Shown piece by piece: positions 26,217 through 34,605 of a DNA stretch of 47,793 nucleotides (position 1 is its first letter; each line of letters starts with the position of its first letter). The stretch covers positions 1-47,793 of the forward strand of contig CAIMVM010000088.1 in assembly GCA_903844895.1 (NCBI GenBank), written 5' to 3'. The translations under genes were made by a program, and so were the position numbers. The stretch is from an uncultured Pseudomonadota bacterium (lineage in GTDB: Bacteria > Bdellovibrionota_B > Oligoflexia > Oligoflexales > CAIMVM01). Under the pieces are notes generated by a model. That model did no database searches. It saw only the letters and a list, made by a program, of their open reading frames with translations, and had not been told where the DNA came from.

Positions 26217-26978
26217 GTGGATCAAATCCTAAGTGCTGTGAATTTGGGCGACTTAGTCATTATCTTGCAGCTCATCATTTTAGAAGGTCTTTTAAGTTTT
26301 GATAATGCTCTGGCATTGGCGGCGCTGGTTTCAAGGCGCCTGAAAGACAAGGATGAGCAGAAAAAAGCCCTCACCTTTGGGATTTGGGGTGCCTATCTGT
26401 TTCGCACAATCACAGTTTTCCTAGGTGTGTGGCTCATGCGCCATGAGTGGATTAAAGCAGCCGCAGGTATCTATCTAGTACAGATGGGGATTTCCGAGCT
26501 TTTCTTTAAGAAGCCCCACTTTGAAGAAGAAGCAGTTTCAGCAGAAAAAGAGTCAAGAAATTGGTTTCGTTTTTTGAAGCTTTCTCCGCTTTGGTCAACG
26601 ATAATTGCCGTTGAAATGATGGATATAATGTTTTCTATTGACTCCATTGCCGCAGCGCTCTCGCTTTCTGATAAGGTTTGGGTATTAATGGCAGGTGCTG
26701 TGCTGGGAATCCTTATGATGCGAATTGCTGCTCAAGCATTTGTCGTTCTTATCAATAAGTTTCCCGTCCTTGAAAAAACAGCATTTGTTTTAGTCCTATT
26801 GGCTGGTATCAACGTATGCCTAAAGTTGAAAAATCTTGATTTAGGTTTCATGGTGCTTACGATTGATAAGCCAATTCCAGAGCATTTGTTTACGACTCTG
26901 CTCTTTTCAGTTTTTTTAGGGTCATTGATTTTAAATGCCAAGTTTCCACATTGGTTTCAAAAGCCAAAGGCTAGTTGA
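26217..26978 (+). CDS. TerC-family integral membrane protein
   Basis: This is a 253-residue membrane protein with about seven helices. Family signatures are LEGLLSFDNALALAALV in the first helix and VEMMDIMFSIDSIAAALSLS in the middle, where the paired acidic residues inside membrane segments are the conserved metal-binding positions. TerC/Alx-type proteins export manganese or contribute to tellurite and metal stress tolerance. The GTG start follows AGGGAG. It is 14 bases after the histidine-rich lipoprotein gene and is probably cotranscribed with it. Confidence 0.9.
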   Translation: MDQILSAVNLGDLVIILQLIILEGLLSFDNALALAALVSRRLKDKDEQKKALTFGIWGAYLFRTITVFLGVWLMRHEWIKAAAGIYLVQMGISELFFKKPHFEEEAVSAEKESRNWFRFLKLSPLWSTIIAVEMMDIMFSIDSIAAALSLSDKVWVLMAGAVLGILMMRIAAQAFVVLINKFPVLEKTAFVLVLLAGINVCLKLKNLDLGFMVLTIDKPIPEHLFTTLLFSVFLGSLILNAKFPHWFQKPKAS

Positions 26979-27117
26979 CAGATTTATTGAGTCGTCAATG
27001 ATGCTTTTAACCAAAGCGGTTCTGGCTAGTCGGAATCCACAGATTGTCGTTTACTAGTAAAGTCAGCTCTTTAAACGGCATCTTCTAGCGCAATCTTTAT
27101 CTGCGAGTCTTTTTCAA

Positions 27118-27189
27118 CTATTTTTGAAACATTTTTTCAAACTATTTTTTCAAACTATTTTTGAAACTATTTTTTGAAACTATTTTTTG
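27118..27189. repeat. 12-13-bp tandem repeat, six copies, spanning a stop codon
   Basis: Units of the form CTATTTTTSAAA begin at 27118, 27130, 27142, 27155, 27167 and 27180, with small length and base differences. On the minus strand most units carry TAG. The copy at 27167 supplies the stop codon of the lipoprotein gene and the copy at 27180 lies in its last codons. The array extends about 50 bases beyond the gene. Confidence 0.85.
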
Positions 27190-27949
27190 ATTTTAGAAAC
27201 CATTCATTTGCGGCGGCAAGCATTTCTGCGCTAAACATACGCTTTAATTCCAATTCGGTTTTTTTCTCTGCAGAAAAACAGCTGAGGCTTTGACTTCTGA
27301 GTGCTGCGGCGGTTAAGTTGGCGATGTCTTGAGTTTGTAACATAGACTGTACGCTTGTGGGTAATGTCCCTGGAGTGTTTTTAGAGGCAGGATTGTAGCC
27401 CCACTCCATTAAAAAACTCACAAGAGTGCATCGATCTAAGCGTGCTATGAGTCTTGGATCTGAGTTTTTGGGGTTCTTTAATACGATGCCTAGTGTTGTG
27501 TCTGGATTTAGAAAGCTCGATTTAAGAAAGTGAATCAATTCATTTACCGATGCAGGTTCTGCGTCAATCACAAGTCCCCACTTCGTAGAAACTTGGGAGG
27601 TGGTGAGTGCTATTTTGCGCAAACTAGAGGTCTTATTGACATCTTCTCTGTTAGGTAGAATCGACTGCGATAGAATCAATTCAAATTCGGGTTTTATAGT
27701 TAATAGATCCAAATAGACTTCAGCATTTGAGTCTTTTGATCTCATTTTGCAAACAATTCCTGGTGCTTCTGCTCCACACTCAAAGTCAGCAAATGCGCCA
27801 GCTATTTCAGAAGGCGCTGCAACTTGATCTTGTTCCTTGGGCTGCGAGGGAGGTGGAGTTGAGGCGGTTTTAGAAGCATCGTTTCTCTCGCTACAGGAAA
27901 CCAATGCCAACAAAGTTGCGATACCTAACATTTTTTGCATTATAGCCAT
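27167..27949 (-). CDS. Lipoprotein of unknown function, 260 aa
   Basis: The ATG start follows AGAGGTG. The signal peptide ends in lipobox LVSC, with lipidated Cys19, followed by a Pro/Gln/Ser-rich linker to about residue 45. The remaining domain has four cysteines (FECGAEA, GIVCKM, DRCTLV, LSCFSAE) and a helical C-terminus (KKTELELKRMFSAEMLAAAN). No family is recognised. The final codons KNSFKK and the stop are made of the tandem repeat unit, so the C-terminus may vary between strains. Confidence 0.78.
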   Translation of the reverse strand: MAIMQKMLGIATLLALVSCSERNDASKTASTPPPSQPKEQDQVAAPSEIAGAFADFECGAEAPGIVCKMRSKDSNAEVYLDLLTIKPEFELILSQSILPNREDVNKTSSLRKIALTTSQVSTKWGLVIDAEPASVNELIHFLKSSFLNPDTTLGIVLKNPKNSDPRLIARLDRCTLVSFLMEWGYNPASKNTPGTLPTSVQSMLQTQDIANLTAAALRSQSLSCFSAEKKTELELKRMFSAEMLAAANEWFLKSKNSFKK

Positions 27950-28110
27950 AAATCACCTCTATTGTCTGCTTTTCGGCCGCCAATATCTGGGTCTTTAAAT
28001 GTATCTATTTTCTGTGGTTTTTTGGGTAGTTAGATAGTCTAGATCTCGAAAGAGGTCTTTTTCCCATGTGAAGAAAAAAAACGATTATGTCTCCCAACAC
28101 AAAATTTAAA

Positions 28111-28139
28111 CAGCTGGTTTTATTACCTTAAAACAGCTG
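28111..28139. repeat. Strong inverted repeat in the 27950-28320 gap
   Basis: CAGCTGGTTTTA (28111-28122) can pair with TAAAACAGCTG (28129-28139), leaving one bulged G and a six-base loop. No T run follows, so it is not a typical terminator; it may be an operator or RNA hairpin. Nearby frames at about 28146-28300 are open for about 50 codons but not convincing. Nothing else is seen in this gap of about 370 bases. Confidence 0.5.
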
Positions 28140-28320
28140 TAGGAACCTTTGGGTAGGAGGATTGCCTGTAGCTACATTATCCAAGTAGCTGTCTGGAAGG
28201 TTGAAAGGTTTCTACAAAGAGTTTGTGTTCAACCGCTTCATGGAGAAATATTCTGGAGGCTATCTCTGCAGTGGCTACTGCTACAGCAGGATTTTACTAA
28301 GTAAGCATTAACGCGCTTCT

Positions 28321-29127
28321 TTACCTAGTGGATTTCGCCATGGACTCTAAATATTTGAGAAGCGGGGTGATATGTTTCGCAGCTTTAGGGTCGGTAGCCA
28401 TGAGACCGGGCATCGAGGTTTCAGGTCTTAGTGCCTTTGGTTCCATGATCCATTTTTCAAACGATTTTGGGTTGTACATCTGTATCTTGGGAACGGGACG
28501 GTTTAAATCAATTCCTGCGGGAGCACCCTCTCCATTCATTTTGTGGCAAGACATACATTTTTCGCGAAAAACTAGAAACCCTTCCCTTGCTAAAGGTGAA
28601 GCCTTTTCATGAGGGGCCATCTTTCCGAAACGGTCTTTAAATTTAATGAGATCAACCGCGACTACTTGGTAGGGCCAAATGCTGCCGGCTTTTTCTCGGA
28701 TTTCTAAATTTTTAAGGTTTTCCCAAATCAGGTAGATGGGCCCGAGGCTTATGCTTTTTTTGTCTTTTATTGTAATAGCTTTAAACTCTTCGCCCGGTTT
28801 TGACAAAGCAAGAAAACTCTTGTTTGATTTAAAAATACTAAGTGGAATGGAGGGTTGATAGCCATCGGCACAGGTGAATAGAAGCTCTTCTCCTGCTTCC
28901 CCCCAATGGGCACCGTATACAGACTCAAGGATCTCTCGAAAGGTTACGGCTTGGTATGTGGCTTCTGCTTCAGAAAGGTGTTCAAAAACCTTAGTCTGAA
29001 TTGCGTGTTGGGCAAGCTCAGAGGTGTCAATTGATTTGACTTCTTTGCCGCCGAGTTTAAATGTAATTTTATCACCCAACGCTAACGAACTAGTTACAGC
29101 TAGAAAAAGTCCAAGAATTTTGCTCAT
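28321..29127 (-). CDS. Cytochrome c protein with sulfite-oxidase-like N-terminal fold
   Basis: This exported protein of 268 residues has a signal peptide (MSKILGLFLAVTSSLALG). Residues about 50-175 resemble the fold of molybdopterin oxidoreductases (VTFREILESVYG, LLFTCADGYQPSIPLSIF, SISLGPIYLIWEN), without a convincing cofactor cysteine. The C-terminal third is a class I cytochrome c with a single haem site, CMSCH in FREKCMSCHKMNG, and a distal methionine probably in PETSMPGLM. It should act as a periplasmic electron carrier. The ATG at 29127 has GAGG seven bases upstream; a longer frame to 29223 has no support. Confidence 0.8.
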   Translation of the reverse strand: MSKILGLFLAVTSSLALGDKITFKLGGKEVKSIDTSELAQHAIQTKVFEHLSEAEATYQAVTFREILESVYGAHWGEAGEELLFTCADGYQPSIPLSIFKSNKSFLALSKPGEEFKAITIKDKKSISLGPIYLIWENLKNLEIREKAGSIWPYQVVAVDLIKFKDRFGKMAPHEKASPLAREGFLVFREKCMSCHKMNGEGAPAGIDLNRPVPKIQMYNPKSFEKWIMEPKALRPETSMPGLMATDPKAAKHITPLLKYLESMAKSTR

Positions 29128-29145
29128 TTTAGGCCTCGATGTTTT

Positions 29146-29412
29146 TTGCATTCTAACATTACCTGGCTTTATATTCACCTTCTTGATGACACTTCTGAAT
29201 GGAATATTGGCAATTATTGGCAATACGACACCTTTACACTTGATTGCGATTGGATCGGATTTTTTGCTCCTCTTACCAAATGGAGTTATATCAATGAGAT
29301 GCCTGCTGGCGCTGATCCCGCAGATGCGGCGAAGCAGGAAGATGCATTTGATAACATTGTGCTTACAGGAAGCCTAGAATGGTTGCGATTTTATCTAGGT
29401 GTTTCCTTTTAG
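29146..29412 (+). pseudogene. C-terminal fragment of an outer-membrane barrel gene
   Basis: The frame reads SEWNIGNYWQYDTFTLDCDW and ends in GSLEWLRFYLGVSF, a textbook beta-barrel C-terminus with terminal Phe. It has no signal peptide, and its 5' end abuts the divergent cytochrome gene. A weak hairpin AGAGT/ACTCT with four T follows the stop. It looks like the 3' remnant of a truncated outer-membrane protein gene. Nothing further is seen from about 29445 to 29688. Confidence 0.45.
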
Positions 29413-29688
29413 AGTGAACTTTATGGACTCTTTTTGTAAAAGTCTATTTTCCAGTCATCTCTTGGTTCTCTAGTGAATAGGCCTATTGCGGTTGGCTCAC
29501 TTCATTTCAGGATCATGTTGGTGCTTTGAAGTTTAGAGTCGTAAAAATAGACTTCGTCTCGCCGTCGCTTTATGTGGTTTTTATTTGTTAGGGTCATATC
29601 GAAAAAGCGTGAGGGTGTGCGTTTAAAATCTCACATAAGTTGTTCTTGCAGCTTGGAACAGACCTTCAAAGTTTATACAATGAATTTA

Positions 29689-30165
29689 CTAGGGATTAGG
29701 CCGCAAATGCCGTATTTTTTTCTCTAGTTCTGGTCTTTGAGATAGATTGACTCTCAGTGCTTGCATGGAGTTTAAGATGTCGCTCAAAAAGAAGATCATG
29801 GCAATGGTTAAAAGTACTAAGCTCAAAATAAAAGAAGCTTTGGCAGCAAATTCAAACCATTGTCGGTCCGTGGAAAGCTCATAGAAAAGAAAGAAAATAG
29901 TAAATGCGATTAGGACTAGAGAGGATGTAACACAGGCAATCTGAACTCGGATCATGTGAAGTCTAAGATAGAGAAGCTTCACTTCTTCCGTTAAATTTTC
30001 CTTAACATCTCCGTGGCTGTGGTCGTATTCCCGAAGGCAGCTACGAAATCGGTCTGAGGTTCGCCCATATCTCTGCGTCATCGCTGATAGAAGTAAGGCA
30101 GCGCCCGAAATTACGGTCACGGGAGCCAGAGCAGCTTGCAAAGTAGGTACGAGTTCAGAGGTCAA
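29689..30165 (-). CDS. DUF2721 membrane protein
   Basis: The 158-residue protein matches the DUF2721 pattern. A first hydrophobic segment with VISGAALLLSAMTQRYGRTSDRF is followed by a charged cytoplasmic segment and two closely spaced membrane helices (IACVTSSLVLIAFTIFFLFY and ASFILSLVLLTIAMIFFLSD). The function of the family is unknown. The TTG start follows TAAGGA. It is divergent from the NTF2-like gene. Confidence 0.8.
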   Translation of the reverse strand: MTSELVPTLQAALAPVTVISGAALLLSAMTQRYGRTSDRFRSCLREYDHSHGDVKENLTEEVKLLYLRLHMIRVQIACVTSSLVLIAFTIFFLFYELSTDRQWFEFAAKASFILSLVLLTIAMIFFLSDILNSMQALRVNLSQRPELEKKIRHLRPNP

Positions 30166-30278
30166 GCAAGGGCATCCTTATATACAGCTGTTTGAATTTT
30201 AGACAGAGAGAATGCTCTCTAGACTCAGCTTAGATATAGAAGTATTACTTCAAGTCACCAAGAAAGAAAAGAATTTTT

Positions 30279-30701
30279 ATGCAAAGCCCTTCCAAGTTAC
30301 AGCACTCAAGCGAACAGCTTATTCGTAAGTTCTTTGCACATCTTAATGCGCAAGAGTGGGCAGAGGCAAGTCTTCTTGTTTCAGACCAAATTCTTCACGA
30401 CCTCAATCAAGGGCCAAGAGTCATTGGTCGGGAGCCTTTTCTGAAATATCTTGTGGAGACAGCGCGATACTATAGAGAATCCATTTCCCAACTGTACATT
30501 CTTGCTTCTGAAGACGGTAGTCGAGGAAGTGCTGAATTTTATGTCCATGGTGAGTATCTTAAAACCCATGGTATGCTTCCAAAGGCTTATGGGCAAAGGT
30601 ACGAAGGGTTTCACGGTGCTTTTTTTGAAATTGAAGATCAGCAAGTTTCTAGGTTTAGCCATTATTTTAATTACCAAAGTTTTTTAGAGCAGTTAGAATA
30701 G
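30279..30701 (+). CDS. SnoaL/NTF2-like ketosteroid isomerase-related protein
   Basis: This is a 140-residue single-domain protein with the TIGR02096 pattern: LIRKFFAHLNAQEWAEASLL, ILHDLNQGPRVIGREPFLKYL, ARYYRESI, GSAEFYVHGEYLKTHGMLPK and GAFFEIEDQQVSRFSHYFN. The NTF2 cone fold supports enzymes or ligand-binding proteins; the ligand is not known here. It has no signal peptide. The upstream purine stretch AAGAAAGAAAAGAA may serve as a weak ribosome binding site. The glycosyltransferase gene follows after 39 bases. Confidence 0.83.
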   Translation: MQSPSKLQHSSEQLIRKFFAHLNAQEWAEASLLVSDQILHDLNQGPRVIGREPFLKYLVETARYYRESISQLYILASEDGSRGSAEFYVHGEYLKTHGMLPKAYGQRYEGFHGAFFEIEDQQVSRFSHYFNYQSFLEQLE

Positions 30702-30740
30702 TTAAGGCTTTATGAAGGGGATAAATCTATTACCTCCAAT

Positions 30741-32276
30741 TTGAATCAATTTAGGCGCTCTGAGAAGTTTTTACTTTTTGGTGCCATTCTCATCCTTATC
30801 TTAAAGATATTTTTGCTCTTTGGGTTCCCCTTTACGGGTGACGAAGCCTATTTTGTGCAGTGGGGCCATGATTTGTCTGCGGGGTATTACGATCATACTC
30901 CCATGGTGGGCTGGATAAATCACTTGATGTCGCAGGGCATCGATGATTTTCGATTTTTTCGCTTGTTTTCATTAGCTACCACCTTGGCTGTCGCATTTTT
31001 TATTTATAAAGCGGCATCGGATCCGGGGCGAGGAAAAATCGCAGCTTTTATTTGGTGGGTATCTCCTAGCTCTCTATTTCTAGTCCCCATGTTGAATGAT
31101 ACGTGTTTGGTCTTTTTTGGCGTCATTTCCTACTATTTTTTCGATCGTTGGAAAAAAGATGAAAGACATTTATGGGGCGTTTTGTGCGGATTTTTCCTAG
31201 GTCTTAGCTTTTTGTCTAAATATTTGGCTGTAGTGATCGGGGTAGGGTATGTCGTTAGCCTCTTGATGGCCCATCGCCGGCGACTTCCTGGTTTCTTATT
31301 GCTATTGACCGCCGGTGTATTGCCTTCCGTAGTTTTGAATCTTCTTTGGAATCACCAAAACTGCTGGAACAATATAATGTTCAATTTGTTAAACAGACAA
31401 ATTACCCAAGGTGAGGGGAGACCTGATCTCTATATAGTATCGCTAATGCTTCTATTGTCGCCGTGGATGGTTGTGGCAATCATTAAGGTCTGGAGCCTTC
31501 GCGCTAAAATGAGTATGAGTTGGCTTTGGTTGGCATTTGCTCCTTTGGGTTTGTTTGCGGTTATGAGTTTGAAACGAGTGGTAGGCATACATTGGCTGCT
31601 GGTCTTTGTGATTCCTAGCTATGTTGCTATAAGTTATCTGCCATACAGCTACTTGAAGAGGCTGTCAAAGCTCAGCATGATCTATGGGCTCATTTTGGGT
31701 GGCGCTGCCTTTTTTGTAACAAAATATGCAGATGAGCTTATAGAACGCTATAATTTGGCGACTACCCAGTTACAAAGAAATGCTTATCTCTATAGTGTCC
31801 ACCCGCAAGAGCTTTGTCAGGCTCTGGATAGCATGGTGCCAGGAGGCTTTGAACTGGTAGTGACTGGATATCCGCCATCAGCCATATTTGAGCATGTTTG
31901 TCATAAGAAATTGACGACTCTTTTTGCGACGGGCGTTTATGGACGGCAATGCGATACCCGGAATGATATTGCTCCTTTGGCAGGCAAAGATTTAGCACTT
32001 TACATTGATTCCGGTGTGGCGGATCGGTACGGTGCTTTTTTTGATTCATTCGAGGTGGTCAATAAGTCATATCAAGGTACACAATTGACGCTCGTTTTAG
32101 GGAAAGGCTTTCATTTTGAAAAATATAGAGATGAAGTTTTGAGGGTTATTGCTGAGTCTTATTATTCCCCACCTTCATGGCTTCCCAAAGGGCGATGTGG
32201 GTTTATTGATAGATACTTTCCAGATGGCATCGACAAAGTGTCTCATCCTGAATTAGATCAGCCGCTAGAGCTGTAA
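30741..32276 (+). CDS. GT39/ArnT-type membrane glycosyltransferase
   Basis: This integral membrane enzyme of about 511 residues has roughly ten helices in its first 340 residues, then a soluble periplasmic domain. PFTGDEAYFVQWGHDLSAGYYDHTPMVGW near residue 30 carries the acidic GDEAY loop of polyprenyl-phosphate-sugar-dependent transferases (PMT/ArnT superfamily). WWVSPSSLFLVPMLNDTCLV and FFLGLSFLSKYLAVV are family-typical. It would transfer a sugar from undecaprenyl phosphate to a periplasmic acceptor. The TTG start lacks a well-placed binding site (GAAGGGG is about 20 bases away). Its last 12 bases overlap the convergent lipoprotein gene. Confidence 0.85.
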   Translation: MNQFRRSEKFLLFGAILILILKIFLLFGFPFTGDEAYFVQWGHDLSAGYYDHTPMVGWINHLMSQGIDDFRFFRLFSLATTLAVAFFIYKAASDPGRGKIAAFIWWVSPSSLFLVPMLNDTCLVFFGVISYYFFDRWKKDERHLWGVLCGFFLGLSFLSKYLAVVIGVGYVVSLLMAHRRRLPGFLLLLTAGVLPSVVLNLLWNHQNCWNNIMFNLLNRQITQGEGRPDLYIVSLMLLLSPWMVVAIIKVWSLRAKMSMSWLWLAFAPLGLFAVMSLKRVVGIHWLLVFVIPSYVAISYLPYSYLKRLSKLSMIYGLILGGAAFFVTKYADELIERYNLATTQLQRNAYLYSVHPQELCQALDSMVPGGFELVVTGYPPSAIFEHVCHKKLTTLFATGVYGRQCDTRNDIAPLAGKDLALYIDSGVADRYGAFFDSFEVVNKSYQGTQLTLVLGKGFHFEKYRDEVLRVIAESYYSPPSWLPKGRCGFIDRYFPDGIDKVSHPELDQPLEL

Positions 32277-33059
32277 AAAATCTACAAGGCCCTGATTGAC
32301 TCCACTTGTGCTAACGGAAACAAGATAGGTCGGGTAGTTGAGCCCTAAAAGGATGGCGCCTACGACGACTGAGAGGCCTGCTGTAACCGAATCAGGGTCC
32401 GTTGCGTAACTGGTCGCTAAAGCTTGAGAAGCTGCAAGAGTGTCAGACACCGTCTGTCCTCTACCAGAATCAATCAATAAGATCAGGTCAGGGTCCAAAA
32501 TATTTGACGATGCGAAAAGACGGTGGCTATTTAGGGTGTAGGCAGATCCAATCCCAGAATACAGAATAGCGAGCCAACGAATGGTTTTGTAGGAACTGGG
32601 ATCTGGCATCAGAGAAAGAGCGGTGATCAAATCCGAGGAAGCTTTTTCCAAATCTTGGCCAACTTGAAACAAGGTGGCACTTTCCTCTAAGGTAGTTGGT
32701 GCTAAGGATGCTAATTCTGCTTTTAGGCTGTCAAGGAACGTGGGTTTGCTGATGTTTGCGAGGAGAGTGATGGGAGCGTATCGAGCGGTTCTTCCTGCAT
32801 AGGCGAAGCCTCGTCGAGCAAAGTTGCGATAGTTAGTTCCATCTTGAACAATCAAGCAGTCTAAAAGTTCGATCGCAGTTGAGTAGTCTTCTTTATCTAA
32901 GGCATTTACCGCTTCTTCCGTAAATCGTTTCACTTGTTTTGCACTAAGAGTAGGACAAGACTCAAGGACAGGTTTGACAGAACGGCATTCCGTTGTGTAG
33001 AGGCAGTTGTCGAGCCCACATCCCGCTAGAAAAATTAAAATGTATGAAATGTTTTTCAT
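32265..33059 (-). CDS. TPR-like lipoprotein
   Basis: The ATG start follows AGGA. The signal peptide ends in FLAGC, with lipidated Cys14. Residues about 35-100 resemble tetratricopeptide repeats (FTEEAVNALDKEDYSTAIELLDCLIVQD, then YRNFARRGFAYAG). The remainder is helical, with STLNS-type and Ser-rich segments and a hydrophobic GLSVVVGAILLGLNYP near the end. TPR lipoproteins usually scaffold envelope complexes. It is seven bases downstream of the outer-membrane protein gene on the same strand, which suggests a shared complex. Confidence 0.78.
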   Translation of the reverse strand: MKNISYILIFLAGCGLDNCLYTTECRSVKPVLESCPTLSAKQVKRFTEEAVNALDKEDYSTAIELLDCLIVQDGTNYRNFARRGFAYAGRTARYAPITLLANISKPTFLDSLKAELASLAPTTLEESATLFQVGQDLEKASSDLITALSLMPDPSSYKTIRWLAILYSGIGSAYTLNSHRLFASSNILDPDLILLIDSGRGQTVSDTLAASQALATSYATDPDSVTAGLSVVVGAILLGLNYPTYLVSVSTSGVNQGLVDFLQL

Positions 33060-33066
33060 TTTTATC

Positions 33067-34293
33067 CTACAAACTAAAACCGGAAGAGATGGAAAACATG
33101 AAGTACTTTCTAATGTCGCCTTTGGGGTCTACTCCATAGACTTTTTGCCAGGTGGAAAGAGAAAGTTTAAAAATAAAGGCATCAAGCTCTACTCCGTAGC
33201 TGGGGTATCCATGGTGCATTCCAAATGCCAGCCCTAAGGAGTTTCGAAGTGTAATCTTGGTACCTGCGTAAATTCGTTTAAACATGGGCTCATTATAGGC
33301 ATTATTAATGTCGCGGTAATCTAAGGCAAAATGGATCATGTCCGTACTATTGTGAAAAGTTAATCCCACGCCAGAGTTCATGGTTTGATAGCGAATCGGT
33401 TGTTTGGAGTGGCAGTCAGGGTCTGTGGGGTCACAGGGAGTGCCAATCGATTTGAGGACCGCATTGCCAATATCTTGAACGGTGATCCCGAGGCGAAAGT
33501 CGATCCATTTACCTTGTGTAAACCACAGACTTCCCGCATCGACGCCTGTCCCTTTAGCGATTCCTGATCTTATTTGGTCAGTTTGTGATTTGAGTGCGGA
33601 TTTGTCGCTAGCAAGCTCTGTGCCCAAGGCGATTTTCGTATCGAGAAGTGCCATGTACTTAGCAGTAAGCCCAAATGAAAGAGGTGAGTAGGGAATTCTT
33701 GTCGCAGTAGAAAGGGCAAGTGCGTTGGCGGATTCAGCCCGCAACACGAGTTGTGGCAGACCCATCCCTGTTTCAGGGTCACCGGCTCTTCTTACCTTGA
33801 TGTCAACGCCTTGACCCAAAACAAGTGAGCCCGCAAAATTATTCAATATTCCCGACAGAGTTGTGGAAACGCCAAATCCAGTGTTCTTTCCCATCAAAGC
33901 ATTTAAGTCTTGAGTAGATTCTTGGCAGGCTGAATTTCCCCCTAGAAGTCCATTCATTGCGCCTGTGGTGGCCGAGCAGCCTTCGCTTTTTGCTTTATAG
34001 GCGTAAAGAAGCGAATTTCTAGGACCCATCAAATTAAATTTGGTCCCAACCCATCTAACTATTTTCCCCCCAAAAGGAATTAAGGCGGGATTTGAAAACA
34101 TGAGCCCTTCCCGTGAAGCCATAGTAATGGAGGCACCCCCAGCAGCATTATCAAAAGGGTCTTGATAGAGGGGCTCATTAGACAAAAACTGTCCCCTAGC
34201 TATATGAGCTGTAAAAAAGCTAAAAATAAAGACCAAGATTAAATACACAGTTCCCATCCTTTTGTAGTCAGTTCTTCGGCAAAAATGCAGCAT
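33067..34293 (-). CDS. Outer-membrane protein, PorV/TraF-like barrel
   Basis: The signal sequence (FIFSFFTAHIARGQ) follows a positively charged segment CRRTDYKR. The mature part starts DPFDNAAGGASITMASREGLMFSNPALIPFGG, the pattern of FadL/PorV/UPF0164-like barrels with an N-terminal NPA motif. About 330 residues of beta-strand texture end in MFSISSGFSL. A disulfide pair is likely in CSATTGAMNGLLGGNSACQ. The start is unsure: 34293 retains the charged segment, whereas a GTG at 34248 has the best ribosome binding site (AAGGA). It is cotranscribed with the TPR-like lipoprotein gene. Confidence 0.75.
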   Translation of the reverse strand: MLHFCRRTDYKRMGTVYLILVFIFSFFTAHIARGQFLSNEPLYQDPFDNAAGGASITMASREGLMFSNPALIPFGGKIVRWVGTKFNLMGPRNSLLYAYKAKSEGCSATTGAMNGLLGGNSACQESTQDLNALMGKNTGFGVSTTLSGILNNFAGSLVLGQGVDIKVRRAGDPETGMGLPQLVLRAESANALALSTATRIPYSPLSFGLTAKYMALLDTKIALGTELASDKSALKSQTDQIRSGIAKGTGVDAGSLWFTQGKWIDFRLGITVQDIGNAVLKSIGTPCDPTDPDCHSKQPIRYQTMNSGVGLTFHNSTDMIHFALDYRDINNAYNEPMFKRIYAGTKITLRNSLGLAFGMHHGYPSYGVELDAFIFKLSLSTWQKVYGVDPKGDIRKYFMFSISSGFSL

Positions 34294-34318
34294 TTCATGA
34301 GTTGGTGCCAAGATCCTG

Positions 34319-34450
34319 ATGGGCGATAGGGCCAAATTAATACTAGGTTTCATTCAGAAGGGTTGGCTGAGCGCGGTAAGAGATTTTATGCAACATTCGA
34401 TTAATTTAGCGAATAAAGCCGCACTTTTTGGAAAGACAAAAACAAAATGA
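34319..34450 (+). CDS. Possible small protein, 43 aa
   Basis: An ATG frame encodes an amphipathic, basic peptide with AKLILGFIQKGWLSAVRDF and a Lys-rich end. It is divergent from the outer-membrane protein gene and does not overlap it if that gene starts at 34293 or later. There is no good ribosome binding site, so it is a weak candidate. Confidence 0.2.
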   Translation: MGDRAKLILGFIQKGWLSAVRDFMQHSINLANKAALFGKTKTK

Positions 34451-34528
34451 AGGATGCCATTTGAGTCTTCTAAAATGCAGTCTGGAAGAATCTAAGGGCC
34501 AAAACTTTATCTTAAATCTATTCTAAAA

Positions 34529-34534
34529 TATAAT
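34529..34534 (+). promoter_or_regulatory. Consensus -10 box (TATAAT)
   Basis: A perfect TATAAT lies 71 bases upstream of the response regulator start. The matching -35 (TTTATC at 34506-34511, 17 bases away) is poor, so an activator may be needed. Confidence 0.4.
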
Positions 34535-34605
34535 GGAGGAATCTAGTGAACAGCACTCCCGCGAGTATTTGCAGTCTATAAACATACTGTTTTTAAGGTG
34601 ATCGA

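Noticed and set aside
34533-34601. 22-codon leader-like frame before the response regulator
   Set aside because: Its ATG overlaps the TATAAT box, so it could not be part of the transcript from that promoter; there is no binding site.
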